Part shown: positions 8,445 to 16,400 of the stretch, in pieces
Layout of the letters: each line of letters starts with the position of its first letter
Position numbering within the stretch: position 1 is the first letter of the stretch
Source of the DNA: an uncultured Prochlorococcus sp.
GTDB lineage: Bacteria; Cyanobacteriota; Cyanobacteriia; PCC-6307; Cyanobiaceae
Reading direction: 5' to 3'
Assembly (NCBI GenBank): GCA_902564695.1
Contig: CACFCB010000011.1
Location: 1 to 39,573 of the forward strand
DNA: 39,573 nucleotides
Notes under the pieces: generated by a model
Databases searched by the model: none
What the model was told of the DNA's origin: nothing
What the model saw: the letters and a program-made list of their open reading frames with translations, nothing else
Translations under genes and position numbers: made by a program

Positions 8445-9128
8445 TTGAAAAAATCATGGGTTAAATTAGTATTAGCCTCAAGTATTGATGGGCGAATAGC
8501 TTATCCTGAAGGTGGGAAAACAAACTTAGGTAAATCTGGTGATAATCTGGTTTTAGAAGAATCACTTGCATGGTCAGATGGCATATTAATGGGAGGTCAG
8601 ACACTGAGAGATCATCAATCAATTTGTATCATAAAAAATAAAACTTTAATAAATAAAAGGATATTAGAAGGGAAAGAGGAACAACCTATTTCCCTAGTAG
8701 CAAGCAATCAAATAGATTTTCCAATAACATGGCTTTTTTTTAAACAACCAGTTCAAAGATGGTTAATTCAAAAACCAAATCAAACCAATGAAAGAATATT
8801 ACCCAATGGATTCCATGAAAGACTAAATTTCAAAATCAAATGGCGTGATGTACTTGATGAGTTAAATCATAAAGGACTTTCAAAAATTGTATTACTTGGA
8901 GGTGCAAAAATGATTTCAGCTTTTCTTATGGAAGATCTTATAAATGAATTACAAATTACTATCACACCTCAGCTTATAGGAGGAAGTTACTGCTGGGTTT
9001 CATCCACATTAAATAAACTCAATCCAATGCGAAATCAAAGTAATAATTGGGTTTTAAAAGAAACTAAGCAGCTTGGTAATAATGAATTACTAATTAGATA
9101 TTTCAAAAGTAATTACTCAAAAATTTAA
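8445..9128 (+). CDS. RibD C-terminal-type pyrimidine reductase
   Basis: A 227-residue dihydrofolate-reductase-fold protein like the reductase half of RibD. It begins WVKLVLASSIDGRIAYP, has SDGILMGGQTLRDH near residue 50, and KIVLLGGAKMISAFL (nucleotide loop) and LQITITPQLIGG late. The deaminase half is absent, as in stand-alone reductases of plants and cyanobacteria. It probably reduces the ribosyl side chain in riboflavin synthesis or a similar pterin substrate. The only usable start is TTG 8445, directly after the TAA of the PTPS gene and in the same frame, so coupled re-initiation or limited readthrough is possible. No ATG fits. Confidence 0.8.
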   Translation: MKKSWVKLVLASSIDGRIAYPEGGKTNLGKSGDNLVLEESLAWSDGILMGGQTLRDHQSICIIKNKTLINKRILEGKEEQPISLVASNQIDFPITWLFFKQPVQRWLIQKPNQTNERILPNGFHERLNFKIKWRDVLDELNHKGLSKIVLLGGAKMISAFLMEDLINELQITITPQLIGGSYCWVSSTLNKLNPMRNQSNNWVLKETKQLGNNELLIRYFKSNYSKI

Positions 9129-9155
9129 AAAATCATATATTTAACTAATATAAAA

Positions 9156-10337
9156 ATGAAAAATATAAACATCAAATGGCATGAATCTATTAAAGAAATT
9201 CCTAAAATTATATGGAATAATTTTCAAGGTAAGAATTCAATTCCTTTTTACAAGTGGGATTGGTTAAATGCATTAGAAAACTCTGGAAGTATCAATCCCA
9301 AATATGGTTGGCAACCATTATTCCTTTCTGCATGGAATGAAAAAGAATTAATTGCATGTGCACCTCTATATCTTAAATCTCATAGTTATGGAGAATTTAT
9401 TTTTGATAATGCATTTGTTCAACTAGCTCAGGATATGGGTCTTCAATATTATCCAAAACTAATAGGAATGAGTCCATTGAGTCCAATAGAAGGTTATCGT
9501 TTTTTATTTGCTGACAAAGTAAATAAAAAAGAATTAACACATATATTAATTTCAGAGATTGATAAGTTTGCCAAACAAAATGGAATTTTAAGTTGTAATT
9601 TTTTATATGTAGATCCTTTATGGAGAAAGATTGCTGAATCGCAAAATTGTGCTAAGTGGATAAATCAACAAAGTATTTTAACATTAAATGAGGAGAAAAG
9701 TTTCTCTGATTTTCTAAAAAAATTTAATTCTAATCAACGAAGAAATATTAAAAGAGAAAGAGCAAGTATAAAAAAAAATGGAGTAAAAATAGAGCCACTT
9801 ATTGGGTCTGAAATAAATAATGAAAGCTTGAAAAAGATGCATTATTATTATCAACTTCATTGCTCAAGATGGGGAATATGGGGAAGTAAGTATCTAACAG
9901 AATCATTTTTTCTTGAGCTTGCATCCAAAACACTAAGAGACAACATTATTTTATTTGAAGCAAAAGAAGAAGGAAGTGATCAAACTATTGGAATGTCGTT
10001 GTGCGTGAAAAATGAAAAGATGCTTTGGGGAAGGTACTGGGGATCTGAAAAGAATATAGATTGTTTACATTTTGAAGCTTGTTACTATTCTCCTATCGAG
10101 TGGGCAATAAAAAATAAAATAAAATATTTTGATCCAGGAGCAGGAGGTAGTCACAAGAAACGAAGAGGCTTTATTTCGACGCCAAATGCAAGTCTTCATA
10201 GATGGTATAATTTACAGATGGACTCATTAATTCGAGCATGGCTACCTAAAGCTAATAAAATAATGCTAAATCAAATAAACGCTACAAATAATGAAGTTCC
10301 TTTTAAGTTTGAAGAACCAAAACTATCAAATACATAG
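9156..10337 (+). CDS. FemAB/GNAT-like protein of the DUF482 (peptidogalycan) family
   Basis: A 393-residue protein resembling DUF482, proteins of the acyl-CoA N-acyltransferase superfamily related to FemAB peptidyl transferases. Seen: IPFYKWDWLNALENSG, GWQPLFLSAWNEKELIACAPLYLKSHSYGEFIFD, SNQRRNIKRERASIKKNGV (basic loop), and the near-terminal FDPGAGGSHKKRRGF signature. The substrate is not established for the family; transfer of an amino-acyl group to a cell-wall or small-molecule amine is the usual proposal. ATG 9156 begins 28 bases after the reductase stop, same strand. Confidence 0.8.
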   Translation: MKNINIKWHESIKEIPKIIWNNFQGKNSIPFYKWDWLNALENSGSINPKYGWQPLFLSAWNEKELIACAPLYLKSHSYGEFIFDNAFVQLAQDMGLQYYPKLIGMSPLSPIEGYRFLFADKVNKKELTHILISEIDKFAKQNGILSCNFLYVDPLWRKIAESQNCAKWINQQSILTLNEEKSFSDFLKKFNSNQRRNIKRERASIKKNGVKIEPLIGSEINNESLKKMHYYYQLHCSRWGIWGSKYLTESFFLELASKTLRDNIILFEAKEEGSDQTIGMSLCVKNEKMLWGRYWGSEKNIDCLHFEACYYSPIEWAIKNKIKYFDPGAGGSHKKRRGFISTPNASLHRWYNLQMDSLIRAWLPKANKIMLNQINATNNEVPFKFEEPKLSNT

Positions 10338-10368
10338 TAACTTCAGGAAAATTAAATAACTAAACTAA

Positions 10369-10635
10369 ATGACTGAAGACAATTTACTAGATTCTTCTGA
10401 AAAAGATGAATCAAGTACCAGCAATAAAAATGAAATTGATTCAAGCGAAGAAAAACCATTTTTTGCTAATGGGATTTTTAATTATAAAGATAAAGGGACT
10501 CAAGGTGTTATTACTCTCTTTGGCTATGAACTAACAGCTCCAGCAGGTCTAAAAAATCCTGGCTTAGTTTATTTATCTTTTATTTTTGTAAATTTACTAA
10601 TATTTTTAATCTTAAAAAGCTTTATATCTGGATGA
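10369..10635 (+). CDS. Small one-TM protein, possible degenerate Hli-like tail
   Basis: An 88-residue protein. The first half is acidic and Ser-rich (low complexity, about residues 1-33), followed by FFANGIFNYKDKGTQGVITLFGYELTAPAGLKN and one membrane span, VYLSFIFVNLLIFLILKSF, near the C-terminus. The FGYELTAPAGLKN-hydrophobic arrangement recalls high-light-inducible proteins, but the chlorophyll-binding ExxNGRxAM motif is missing, so it is not called Hli. It could be a small thylakoid membrane protein. Start ATG 10369. Function unknown. Confidence 0.7.
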   Translation: MTEDNLLDSSEKDESSTSNKNEIDSSEEKPFFANGIFNYKDKGTQGVITLFGYELTAPAGLKNPGLVYLSFIFVNLLIFLILKSFISG

Positions 10636-10718
10636 ATACCTCACCATTAATGTCAGTAAATTGAATAAAACCATAATACAAAACTTGTGAATTTTCGATT
10701 AATTTGTAATTTAAAGCA

Positions 10719-11120
10719 ATGAAAAATCTAGATCTTAAAGAAGAATTTAATCGATCCGTAAAAACATTAGACGATAGATTGTCTATGCGAAACATAGAAC
10801 TTGATCCAGAAGGTTATTTCTTAATAAAAATTGAGCCTTTAAGAAATGAATTAGTACTTGAACACTATAAAAATAATATTGATCAAAAAGGTCGTGCAAT
10901 TGATCCAGAAACAGGTGAACTTATTGGCTGTAAAACAAAAAGGCCAACTCAACCAAACAAGATTTTCAGAGGTAAAAGCGCGAAGGAAGTAGGTATTCAA
11001 ATCTCGGAAGGTCCTGGCCCATTCCCTATTAGTCGTCTAGATCATGCCATTTATATTGGACGTGAATTGCAGCGAGCTGAACAATGCTTAAGGAGAGGAG
11101 AAAAATACATCCAAGACTAA
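10719..11120 (+). CDS. DUF4346 family protein
   Basis: A 133-residue soluble protein. The pattern LDPEGYFLIKIEPLRNELVLEHY, then GRAIDPETGELIGCKTK, GKSAKEVGIQISEGPGPFPISRLDHAIYIGRELQRAEQCL matches the cyanobacterial DUF4346 domain, found alone or fused to pteroate-synthase-like domains. Molecular function is unknown. It begins at ATG 10719 and is followed 64 bases later by the petL-like gene on the same strand. Confidence 0.75.
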   Translation: MKNLDLKEEFNRSVKTLDDRLSMRNIELDPEGYFLIKIEPLRNELVLEHYKNNIDQKGRAIDPETGELIGCKTKRPTQPNKIFRGKSAKEVGIQISEGPGPFPISRLDHAIYIGRELQRAEQCLRRGEKYIQD

Positions 11121-11184
11121 ATAAAAAAAATCTTTAAGGTATTAGCACAGGATGTCCTATTATCATTTTAGAATTTAAAATCAA

Positions 11185-11277
11185 ATGGGTATTCTTTTTT
11201 ACTTAGTTTTTGTTGGTGCTGGACTTGCTGCTGCTTTCGTAATTCAAAAAGCACTTAAAGCCATTAAATTAATTTAA
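11185..11277 (+). CDS. petL: Cytochrome b6f subunit PetL-like peptide
   Basis: A 30-residue peptide (ATG 11185-11187, TAA 11275-11277). It has one membrane span, ILFYLVFVGAGLAAAFVI, and ends QKALKAIKLI. The single short helix closed by an (R/K)AIKLI-type tail is the pattern of PetL, a peripheral subunit that stabilises the cytochrome b6f dimer in thylakoids. An upstream AT-rich leader contains no strong Shine-Dalgarno sequence. The identification rests on length, topology and tail only; another one-helix photosynthetic subunit is possible. Confidence 0.65.
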   Translation: MGILFYLVFVGAGLAAAFVIQKALKAIKLI

Positions 11278-11382
11278 ATAAATAACTAATAGAATTAATG
11301 CTCAATTTTTAGAAACAGTTCAAATACAAGAACCATCCAAATCTAAATAATTTAAAAAAATGCAGTCCCTGGAAATTGATTA

Positions 11383-11410
11383 AAGAAATTCAGAATTCTT
11401 ATAATTTCTT
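11383..11410. repeat. Inverted repeat ahead of the VKOR-Trx gene
   Basis: AAGAAATT (11383-11390) and AATTTCTT (11403-11410) are perfect 8-bp arms around a 12-base loop that itself contains AGAATTCT. It lies in the 178-base gap between petL and the VKOR-Trx gene. No U-tract follows, so it may be a regulatory dyad, a weak terminator, or chance. The rest of this gap holds only AT-rich sequence. Confidence 0.3.
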
Positions 11411-11455
11411 GATTAGAATAAAAAGTATATATATGCATGTTAAAAATTAACCTCA

Positions 11456-12397
11456 ATGGGATTTTCAAGGCTAAAAAGTCGACGCCTTCAAGATCAAGGC
11501 TCTAAATTTACTAGAATTGCCATAGCTGTATTGTCCACAGTAGGGGTAATTGATACTGGATCAATAACACTCAATAAATTTGGATGGATAGGAAATCTTA
11601 ATTGCCCTGGTGGACTTAGAGGTTGCGATATAGTTTTAAATAGCCCTTGGGGAATTTTCCTACAAACAAATAAATTCTCAATACCCTTATCTCTATTGGG
11701 TTTGATAAGTTATTTATTAATATTAGTAATGGCTATACTTCCATTAACACCTATTCTAAATCAACAAAAAAACAATATATTAAGAATTACATGGTGGTGT
11801 TCATTTTATATATCAATATCCATGTTCACATTTAGCTTAATTTTAATATCTATAATGATTTTTAAAATTAAAGCTTTCTGTTTTTTCTGTCTTCTTTCTT
11901 GCTTTATATCTTTCTCACTTTTATTATTAGTACTGCTTGGAGGAGGTTGGGAAGATTATGGAAAATTATTTTTCAGAGGTTTTATTATGTCTATAGCTGT
12001 TCTTTTGGCAGGACTCATATGGTCATCATCAGTAGATCCTTCAACAAAGGAAATATCTAATAATATTCAGGGTGTTCCACCTACAGTTATCTCTGTAAGT
12101 TCACCTGAGAAAATAAGACTGGCTGAACATCTAACTAAAGAAGGAGCTGTAATGTATAACGCTTATTGGTGTCCTCATTGTCACGATCAAAAAGAAATGT
12201 TTGGGAAAGAAGCTGCAGCAAAATTAAATTTAGTTGAATGTGCAAAAGATGGTTTTAATAACCAAAGAAAACTTTGCGAAGCTAAAGGAATATCTGGTTT
12301 CCCTTCCTGGGAAATTAATGGCTCAATTGATTCAGGAGTCAAAAGTTTAGAAGAATTAGCAAATCTGAGTAATTACAAAATTACTAAAGATTTTTAG
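11456..12397 (+). CDS. VKOR-thioredoxin fusion, disulfide-forming oxidoreductase
   Basis: A 313-residue membrane protein. The N-terminal vitamin K epoxide reductase domain has loop cysteines Cys50 and Cys57 (NCPGGLRGCD) and the quinone-side CxxC at 142-145 (FCFFC), spread over four to five transmembrane helices. A further helix (about 173-190) is followed by a thioredoxin-like domain with the active site YWCPHC at 239-242. Such fusions (LTO1 in plants, VKOR in cyanobacteria) oxidise thiols in the lumen or periplasm and pass electrons to plastoquinone, replacing DsbA/DsbB. Start ATG 11456. The end overlaps convergent nadB by 14 bases. Confidence 0.93.
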   Translation: MGFSRLKSRRLQDQGSKFTRIAIAVLSTVGVIDTGSITLNKFGWIGNLNCPGGLRGCDIVLNSPWGIFLQTNKFSIPLSLLGLISYLLILVMAILPLTPILNQQKNNILRITWWCSFYISISMFTFSLILISIMIFKIKAFCFFCLLSCFISFSLLLLVLLGGGWEDYGKLFFRGFIMSIAVLLAGLIWSSSVDPSTKEISNNIQGVPPTVISVSSPEKIRLAEHLTKEGAVMYNAYWCPHCHDQKEMFGKEAAAKLNLVECAKDGFNNQRKLCEAKGISGFPSWEINGSIDSGVKSLEELANLSNYKITKDF

Positions 12398-14084
12398 AAT
12401 AAAAGGAATTGTCGCTAACTGGTCTTGTATGAATATTCATCCCTTTAACTTGACGAGTATGGCATTGCCAATAAGGAACTGTTCTAGGGAAGTCATCTCT
12501 AAAGTGACCTCCACGACTTTCTTTACGGAATAAGCATGCTTCTAACATTAAACAAGTAGCAATTTGTCTATTGCTTAAATCAAGTAATAGATTAAGATCA
12601 CGTCTTGCAATTTCATCGAATCTATTAATTTCATCTTTTGGCTGAGAAAAAACTAAATCTAATAATGGCTCCTTCAAGATGATTTCATAATCTTTTTTAA
12701 CCTTTTCAAAAGCAGCACTCATTCCTTTGCGCGAACGATCAACGCCGGCTTCTCTCCAGCATAAATTTCTAAGTTTTTCGATCTCTTCAATTAAATACTT
12801 AGATCCTTGATCATTTGAAAAACGTAGATTTGACTCAATAAAAGTAGAATTAACTATGCTGTCTTGTGAAATTTGAAAATCATTTAATCGAATGTCTCGC
12901 ATTTGGTGAGCGAAAACGAGACATTCCATTAATGAATTGCTTGCAAGCCTGTTGGCCCCATGTAAACCAGTAGAAGCAACTTCGCCTAAAGCAAAAAGTC
13001 CTTGAATACTTGTCTCTGCTTTCAAGTTTGTTGCAACTCCACCCATCCAGTAATGAGCTGCTGGAGCTACTGGAATCAATTCCTCTAAAGGTTCTAATCC
13101 AAGCTCTCTACACCTCTGAAAAATCGAAGGAAAGCGACCCTCTACATCTTTAACGGCAATAGATCTAACATTAAGACCTATGTGATCAACTTTCTGCCTC
13201 TGCATTGCTTTAAACAAAGCACGGCTTACTTGATCTCTAGAAGCAAGATCTTTACCTTCAAGATGATCCACAGGACTTTTTCCAAATTTATCTACCAAAA
13301 CCGCACCTTCCCCTCTTAATGCTTCAGAAATCAAAAAAGAAGAGGAACCATGGAACTGCATAGCAGTTGGATGAAACTGAAAAAACTCCAGATCTTCTAT
13401 TACAGCTCCTGCTCTCCATCCAAGGGCAATACCTTCACCTGATGCTTGAGTGGGGTTAGTAGTGTTAGCGAATAAATGTCCACCGCCACCTGTCGCTAAA
13501 ACGACTGCTTTTGAGTTTATCCAACGCAAATTTGGTCCATCTAGCACCTGTACTCCCAAACACCTATCTCTTTCCACCCAAATCTGCGTAACTCTTATTC
13601 CACGCTGATGAAGAACATTATGTTTTTGATCAACTTGATCATTAAGAACATCCACTAATGCTCTTCCAGTTCTATCTTTCACATGAAGCACTCGTCTATG
13701 GCTATGAGCAGCCTCAAGAGTTGTAGATAATTTCCCAGAGGATCTATCAAATTCCATCCCTAGTTTTAAAAGTCTTTCTATCAGCTTTGGTGCATTCTCA
13801 ACAAACATCTTGACCGCTTGATGATCACAAAGACCTGCACCTGCTCTGATCGTGTCCAATGCATGAATATCTTCACTATCTTCAATTCGAGTCACTGCTG
13901 CCATGCCACCTTGTGCCCATCTACTGGACGATCGTTTACTTGTATTACGATTTAAAAGTAAAATTTTGAGCGTTGATGGTAGCTCAAGAGAAGTCATTAG
14001 ACCTGCAGCACCTGCGCCAATAACAACGACATCCCAATTTGTTGAGTATATAGAATTATGATTTGATTCAATATTTAAACTCAT
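12384..14084 (-). CDS. nadB: L-aspartate oxidase
   Basis: A 566-residue flavoprotein of the succinate dehydrogenase/fumarate reductase family; it oxidises L-aspartate to iminoaspartate, the first step of de novo NAD synthesis. Motifs: FAD site VVVIGAGAAGL (GxGxxG at 23-28), SSRWAQGGMAAV (about 52-63), EAAHSHRRVLH, GxATGGGGHLF, FHPTAMQF and the C-terminal ESRGGHFRDDFP. Length is usual. ATG 14084 is supported by the conserved motif spacing. The DUF3120 gene lies 14 bases upstream on the same strand. Confidence 0.95.
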   Translation of the reverse strand: MSLNIESNHNSIYSTNWDVVVIGAGAAGLMTSLELPSTLKILLLNRNTSKRSSSRWAQGGMAAVTRIEDSEDIHALDTIRAGAGLCDHQAVKMFVENAPKLIERLLKLGMEFDRSSGKLSTTLEAAHSHRRVLHVKDRTGRALVDVLNDQVDQKHNVLHQRGIRVTQIWVERDRCLGVQVLDGPNLRWINSKAVVLATGGGGHLFANTTNPTQASGEGIALGWRAGAVIEDLEFFQFHPTAMQFHGSSSFLISEALRGEGAVLVDKFGKSPVDHLEGKDLASRDQVSRALFKAMQRQKVDHIGLNVRSIAVKDVEGRFPSIFQRCRELGLEPLEELIPVAPAAHYWMGGVATNLKAETSIQGLFALGEVASTGLHGANRLASNSLMECLVFAHQMRDIRLNDFQISQDSIVNSTFIESNLRFSNDQGSKYLIEEIEKLRNLCWREAGVDRSRKGMSAAFEKVKKDYEIILKEPLLDLVFSQPKDEINRFDEIARRDLNLLLDLSNRQIATCLMLEACLFRKESRGGHFRDDFPRTVPYWQCHTRQVKGMNIHTRPVSDNSFYSKNL

Positions 14085-14098
14085 AAAATTATTATTTA

Positions 14099-14893
14099 TT
14101 AGATCAACCCACTTAATTTAGGTTGGATCAATGTAGTCATAAAAAATAAACCATCAACCCATAAGGTTGTTGTTAAAGCCGAACTAGATACCAACCAAGC
14201 CTGAGATGAAGCAATGGATACTCTCGCTTGCTGATTCATCCAATTAGAGATCCAAATTATTATAAAAGCGGCTGCAAAAATTGATATTAATGAAATTGGA
14301 TTTAACAATTGTTCTGCAGTTAAACTTAAAATTTTGGATGCTTCTGAAAAAGGAGCTTCAACAACCAGAGGCCAAGATTTCATCACGCCTGTTAAAACAA
14401 TCATTAAATCAGTAAAAGCAGTTCCCAATAAAGATGCCAAATAAAAACTAGATCCAATTTTCCATCTTGTATTTAAAAGACTTATTGCTATTGGTAAGGC
14501 TATTGATTCGACAGGTAAATGCCAAACTGGATGAGCTCTTAACCATCCCCAAAAAAGGCAACCTCCCAACCAACTCCAACTTACACCAAGTAATAGAGAA
14601 CCAACAGCAGACCATTTTTCGGTGCAAAAATTTAATAAATAAAATCCACAAGAAAAAATAATGAAGCTAAATAAAAAGGCGGCAAAAGGGTACACATGCA
14701 CCCACGGCGCCTGAACAAAAACCGGCAGGACAACCATTGTGCTCGCCCAAAATTGCAATGTCCTTGGCTTGGAAAGATAGGACTTTTCTCTATTGATGGG
14801 CTCGTTGGGGACGTTTGAGTAAATCAGAATGAAAAAACTAAGTGGGTTGTTCGAGAAGCCTTCTATGAATTTACATTCAAGTCGATACCCCAA
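14099..14893 (-). CDS. DUF3120 membrane protein, start uncertain
   Basis: A multi-span protein: hydrophobic segments around FWASTMVVLPVFVQAPWVHVYP, FLFSFIIFSCGFYLL, AVGSLLLGVSWSWLGGCLFWGWLRAHPVWHLP, YLASLLGTAFTDLMIVLTGV and ISLISIFAAAFIIIWISNWM. The QAPWV and WGWLRxxPxxHLPxE pieces fit the cyanobacterial DUF3120 family, function unknown. The open frame runs to a TTG at 14893; the first roughly 25 codons look less protein-like and there is no ATG before Met53, so the true start is unresolved. It abuts nadB and is divergent from the DUF512 gene. Confidence 0.75.
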   Translation of the reverse strand: MGYRLECKFIEGFSNNPLSFFILIYSNVPNEPINREKSYLSKPRTLQFWASTMVVLPVFVQAPWVHVYPFAAFLFSFIIFSCGFYLLNFCTEKWSAVGSLLLGVSWSWLGGCLFWGWLRAHPVWHLPVESIALPIAISLLNTRWKIGSSFYLASLLGTAFTDLMIVLTGVMKSWPLVVEAPFSEASKILSLTAEQLLNPISLISIFAAAFIIIWISNWMNQQARVSIASSQAWLVSSSALTTTLWVDGLFFMTTLIQPKLSGLI

Positions 14894-14988
14894 TCAAAAT
14901 GGCTTCAAAATACAAATACTATTAAAAGGTAAATTGTGAAAAACCTCTAAAATATCAATGTTTGCATACCTCCTCAGATTTCTGTTAA

Positions 14989-14994
14989 TATAAT
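14989..14994 (+). promoter_or_regulatory. Candidate -10 box for the DUF512 gene
   Basis: A perfect TATAAT lies in the gap between the divergent DUF3120 and DUF512 genes. A weak -35-like TTGCAT begins at 14962, but the spacing of 21 bases is too long, so the -35 is not convincing. Transcription starting near 15001 would leave a short leader holding the ribosome-binding site at 15013. Confidence 0.4.
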
Positions 14995-15012
14995 TTTCAA
15001 AAATAGAAAATT

Positions 15013-15020
15013 AAGGAAAG
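15013..15020 (+). promoter_or_regulatory. Ribosome-binding site AAGGAAAG of the DUF512 gene
   Basis: AAGGAAAG is a strong Shine-Dalgarno match. Five bases after AAGGA comes the codon ATA at 15023, exactly where a start codon would be expected, followed in frame by the DUF512 coding sequence. The site decides the likely start even though the codon is not ATG, GTG or TTG. Confidence 0.5.
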
Positions 15021-15022
15021 CA

Positions 15023-16363
15023 ATAAAAATAAACCAATTTAAAATAAAGCCTGCAGTTATTGAATCTATTGAACCAGGTTCTATAGGTGAAGAAATAGGT
15101 TTTGAAATTGGTGATCAGTTAATTAGTATTAACGGTGTAGAACCTAGAGATATTATTGACTACAAGTTTCTTATCGCAGAAGAAAAACTTGAACTAAAAA
15201 TATTAGATGAAAAAGGCAAAACTCACGAAATTGAAATAGAAAAAGATCTTGATGATGGATTAGGGCTTTCTTTTACTGAAGCATTATTTGATGGGTTAAA
15301 ACAATGCAATAATCAATGTCCATTTTGTTTTATTGACCAACAACCATCAGGTAAAAGAAAAAGTTTATATCTCAAAGACGACGACTATAGAATGAGTTTC
15401 TTATATGGTTCTTACCTAACCCTTACAAACCTTTCAGAACAAGACTGGACAAGAATTGACCAACAAAGATTAACTCCCTTATTTGTTTCAGTGCACGCCA
15501 CAGAACCTTCTTTAAGGTCAAAATTACTTAGAAATGCAAATGCTATTTATCTTTTAAAGCAATTAGAATGGTTCTCTAAAAAGAAAATTCAAATTCATGC
15601 TCAAGTAGTTGTTTGCCCTGAAATAAATGATGGAAAAGCTCTAGAAAAAACACTCAATGATCTTTTTGACTTTGCCCAAGGAGATTGCCCAGCAGTGCTA
15701 TCAGCTGCTGTAGTTCCAGTTGGTTTAACAAGGTTTAGGCCTCATAATGATGGATTAATACCAGTTAATGCTAGTTGTGCTATGAGAGTCATCGCTCAGG
15801 TAGAGAAAATGCAACAAATTTTTTATCGATCTAAGGGCTCTAGATTTGCATGGTTATCGGATGAATGGTATCTAATAGCAAATAAACCATTGCCAACTTT
15901 AAATTCATATGAAGACTTACCCCAACAAGAGAATGGAGTAGGGAGTATCAGAAGTTTTCTCAAGGCGATGAATCAAGCGACAATAAATCTTCCTAAAAAA
16001 ATCGACCGCCAAAGAACTTGCAGCTGGGTTGTAGGAAAACTTGTTGAGAATGAATTAATAAAGCCCTATAAACGTTTAAATCAAATCAATAATTTCACAC
16101 TTCATCTTTATGGACTTCCCAGCCCTTACTGGGGCCAAGAAAAAATAGTTACAGGTCTTCTTACAGGACAAGATCTAATACATGGACTTAAAGGAAAGTA
16201 TTTAGGGGATGAATTACTTCTGCCATCTGTAATGTTAAGACAAGGTGAAAAAATTTTTCTTGATGATATGACTCTGCAAGAGGTCTGTTCTTCACTTAAT
16301 GTACCGATACGAATTGTGCATGATGCACAAGACATAGTGAAAAGCGCACTTGGTGAAGCATAA
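15023..16363 (+). CDS. DUF512 PDZ / radical-SAM protein with a non-standard start
   Basis: The reading frame encodes an N-terminal PDZ-like domain (KPAVIESIEPGSIGEEIGF, DQLISINGVEPRDIIDYKFL), then a radical-SAM-type cluster CNNQCPFC (Cys95, Cys99, Cys102 from 15023), LYLKDDDYRMSFLYGSYLTLTNL, FVSVHATEP and PVGLTRFRP, all typical of the DUF512 family conserved in cyanobacteria and clostridia. The function is unknown; it was presumably once a SAM- and Fe-S-dependent enzyme. The frame is open from 14951, but no ATG, GTG or TTG occurs before Met at 15392, which is well inside the conserved region. The best start is ATA 15023 behind AAGGAAAG; ATG changed to ATA by one base would explain it. About 446 aa, a normal length. 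Confidence 0.88.
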   Translation: MKINQFKIKPAVIESIEPGSIGEEIGFEIGDQLISINGVEPRDIIDYKFLIAEEKLELKILDEKGKTHEIEIEKDLDDGLGLSFTEALFDGLKQCNNQCPFCFIDQQPSGKRKSLYLKDDDYRMSFLYGSYLTLTNLSEQDWTRIDQQRLTPLFVSVHATEPSLRSKLLRNANAIYLLKQLEWFSKKKIQIHAQVVVCPEINDGKALEKTLNDLFDFAQGDCPAVLSAAVVPVGLTRFRPHNDGLIPVNASCAMRVIAQVEKMQQIFYRSKGSRFAWLSDEWYLIANKPLPTLNSYEDLPQQENGVGSIRSFLKAMNQATINLPKKIDRQRTCSWVVGKLVENELIKPYKRLNQINNFTLHLYGLPSPYWGQEKIVTGLLTGQDLIHGLKGKYLGDELLLPSVMLRQGEKIFLDDMTLQEVCSSLNVPIRIVHDAQDIVKSALGEA

Positions 16364-16400
16364 TTGCTTTACTAAATTCAATTTAATTTTTCTTATACCT

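Noticed and set aside
10369-10635. Calling the 88-aa protein a high-light-inducible protein.
   Set aside because: The chlorophyll-binding ExxNGRxAM motif is missing.
14958-14994. ATG at 14958 as the start of the DUF512 gene.
   Set aside because: It is in another frame and meets a stop after 11 codons.
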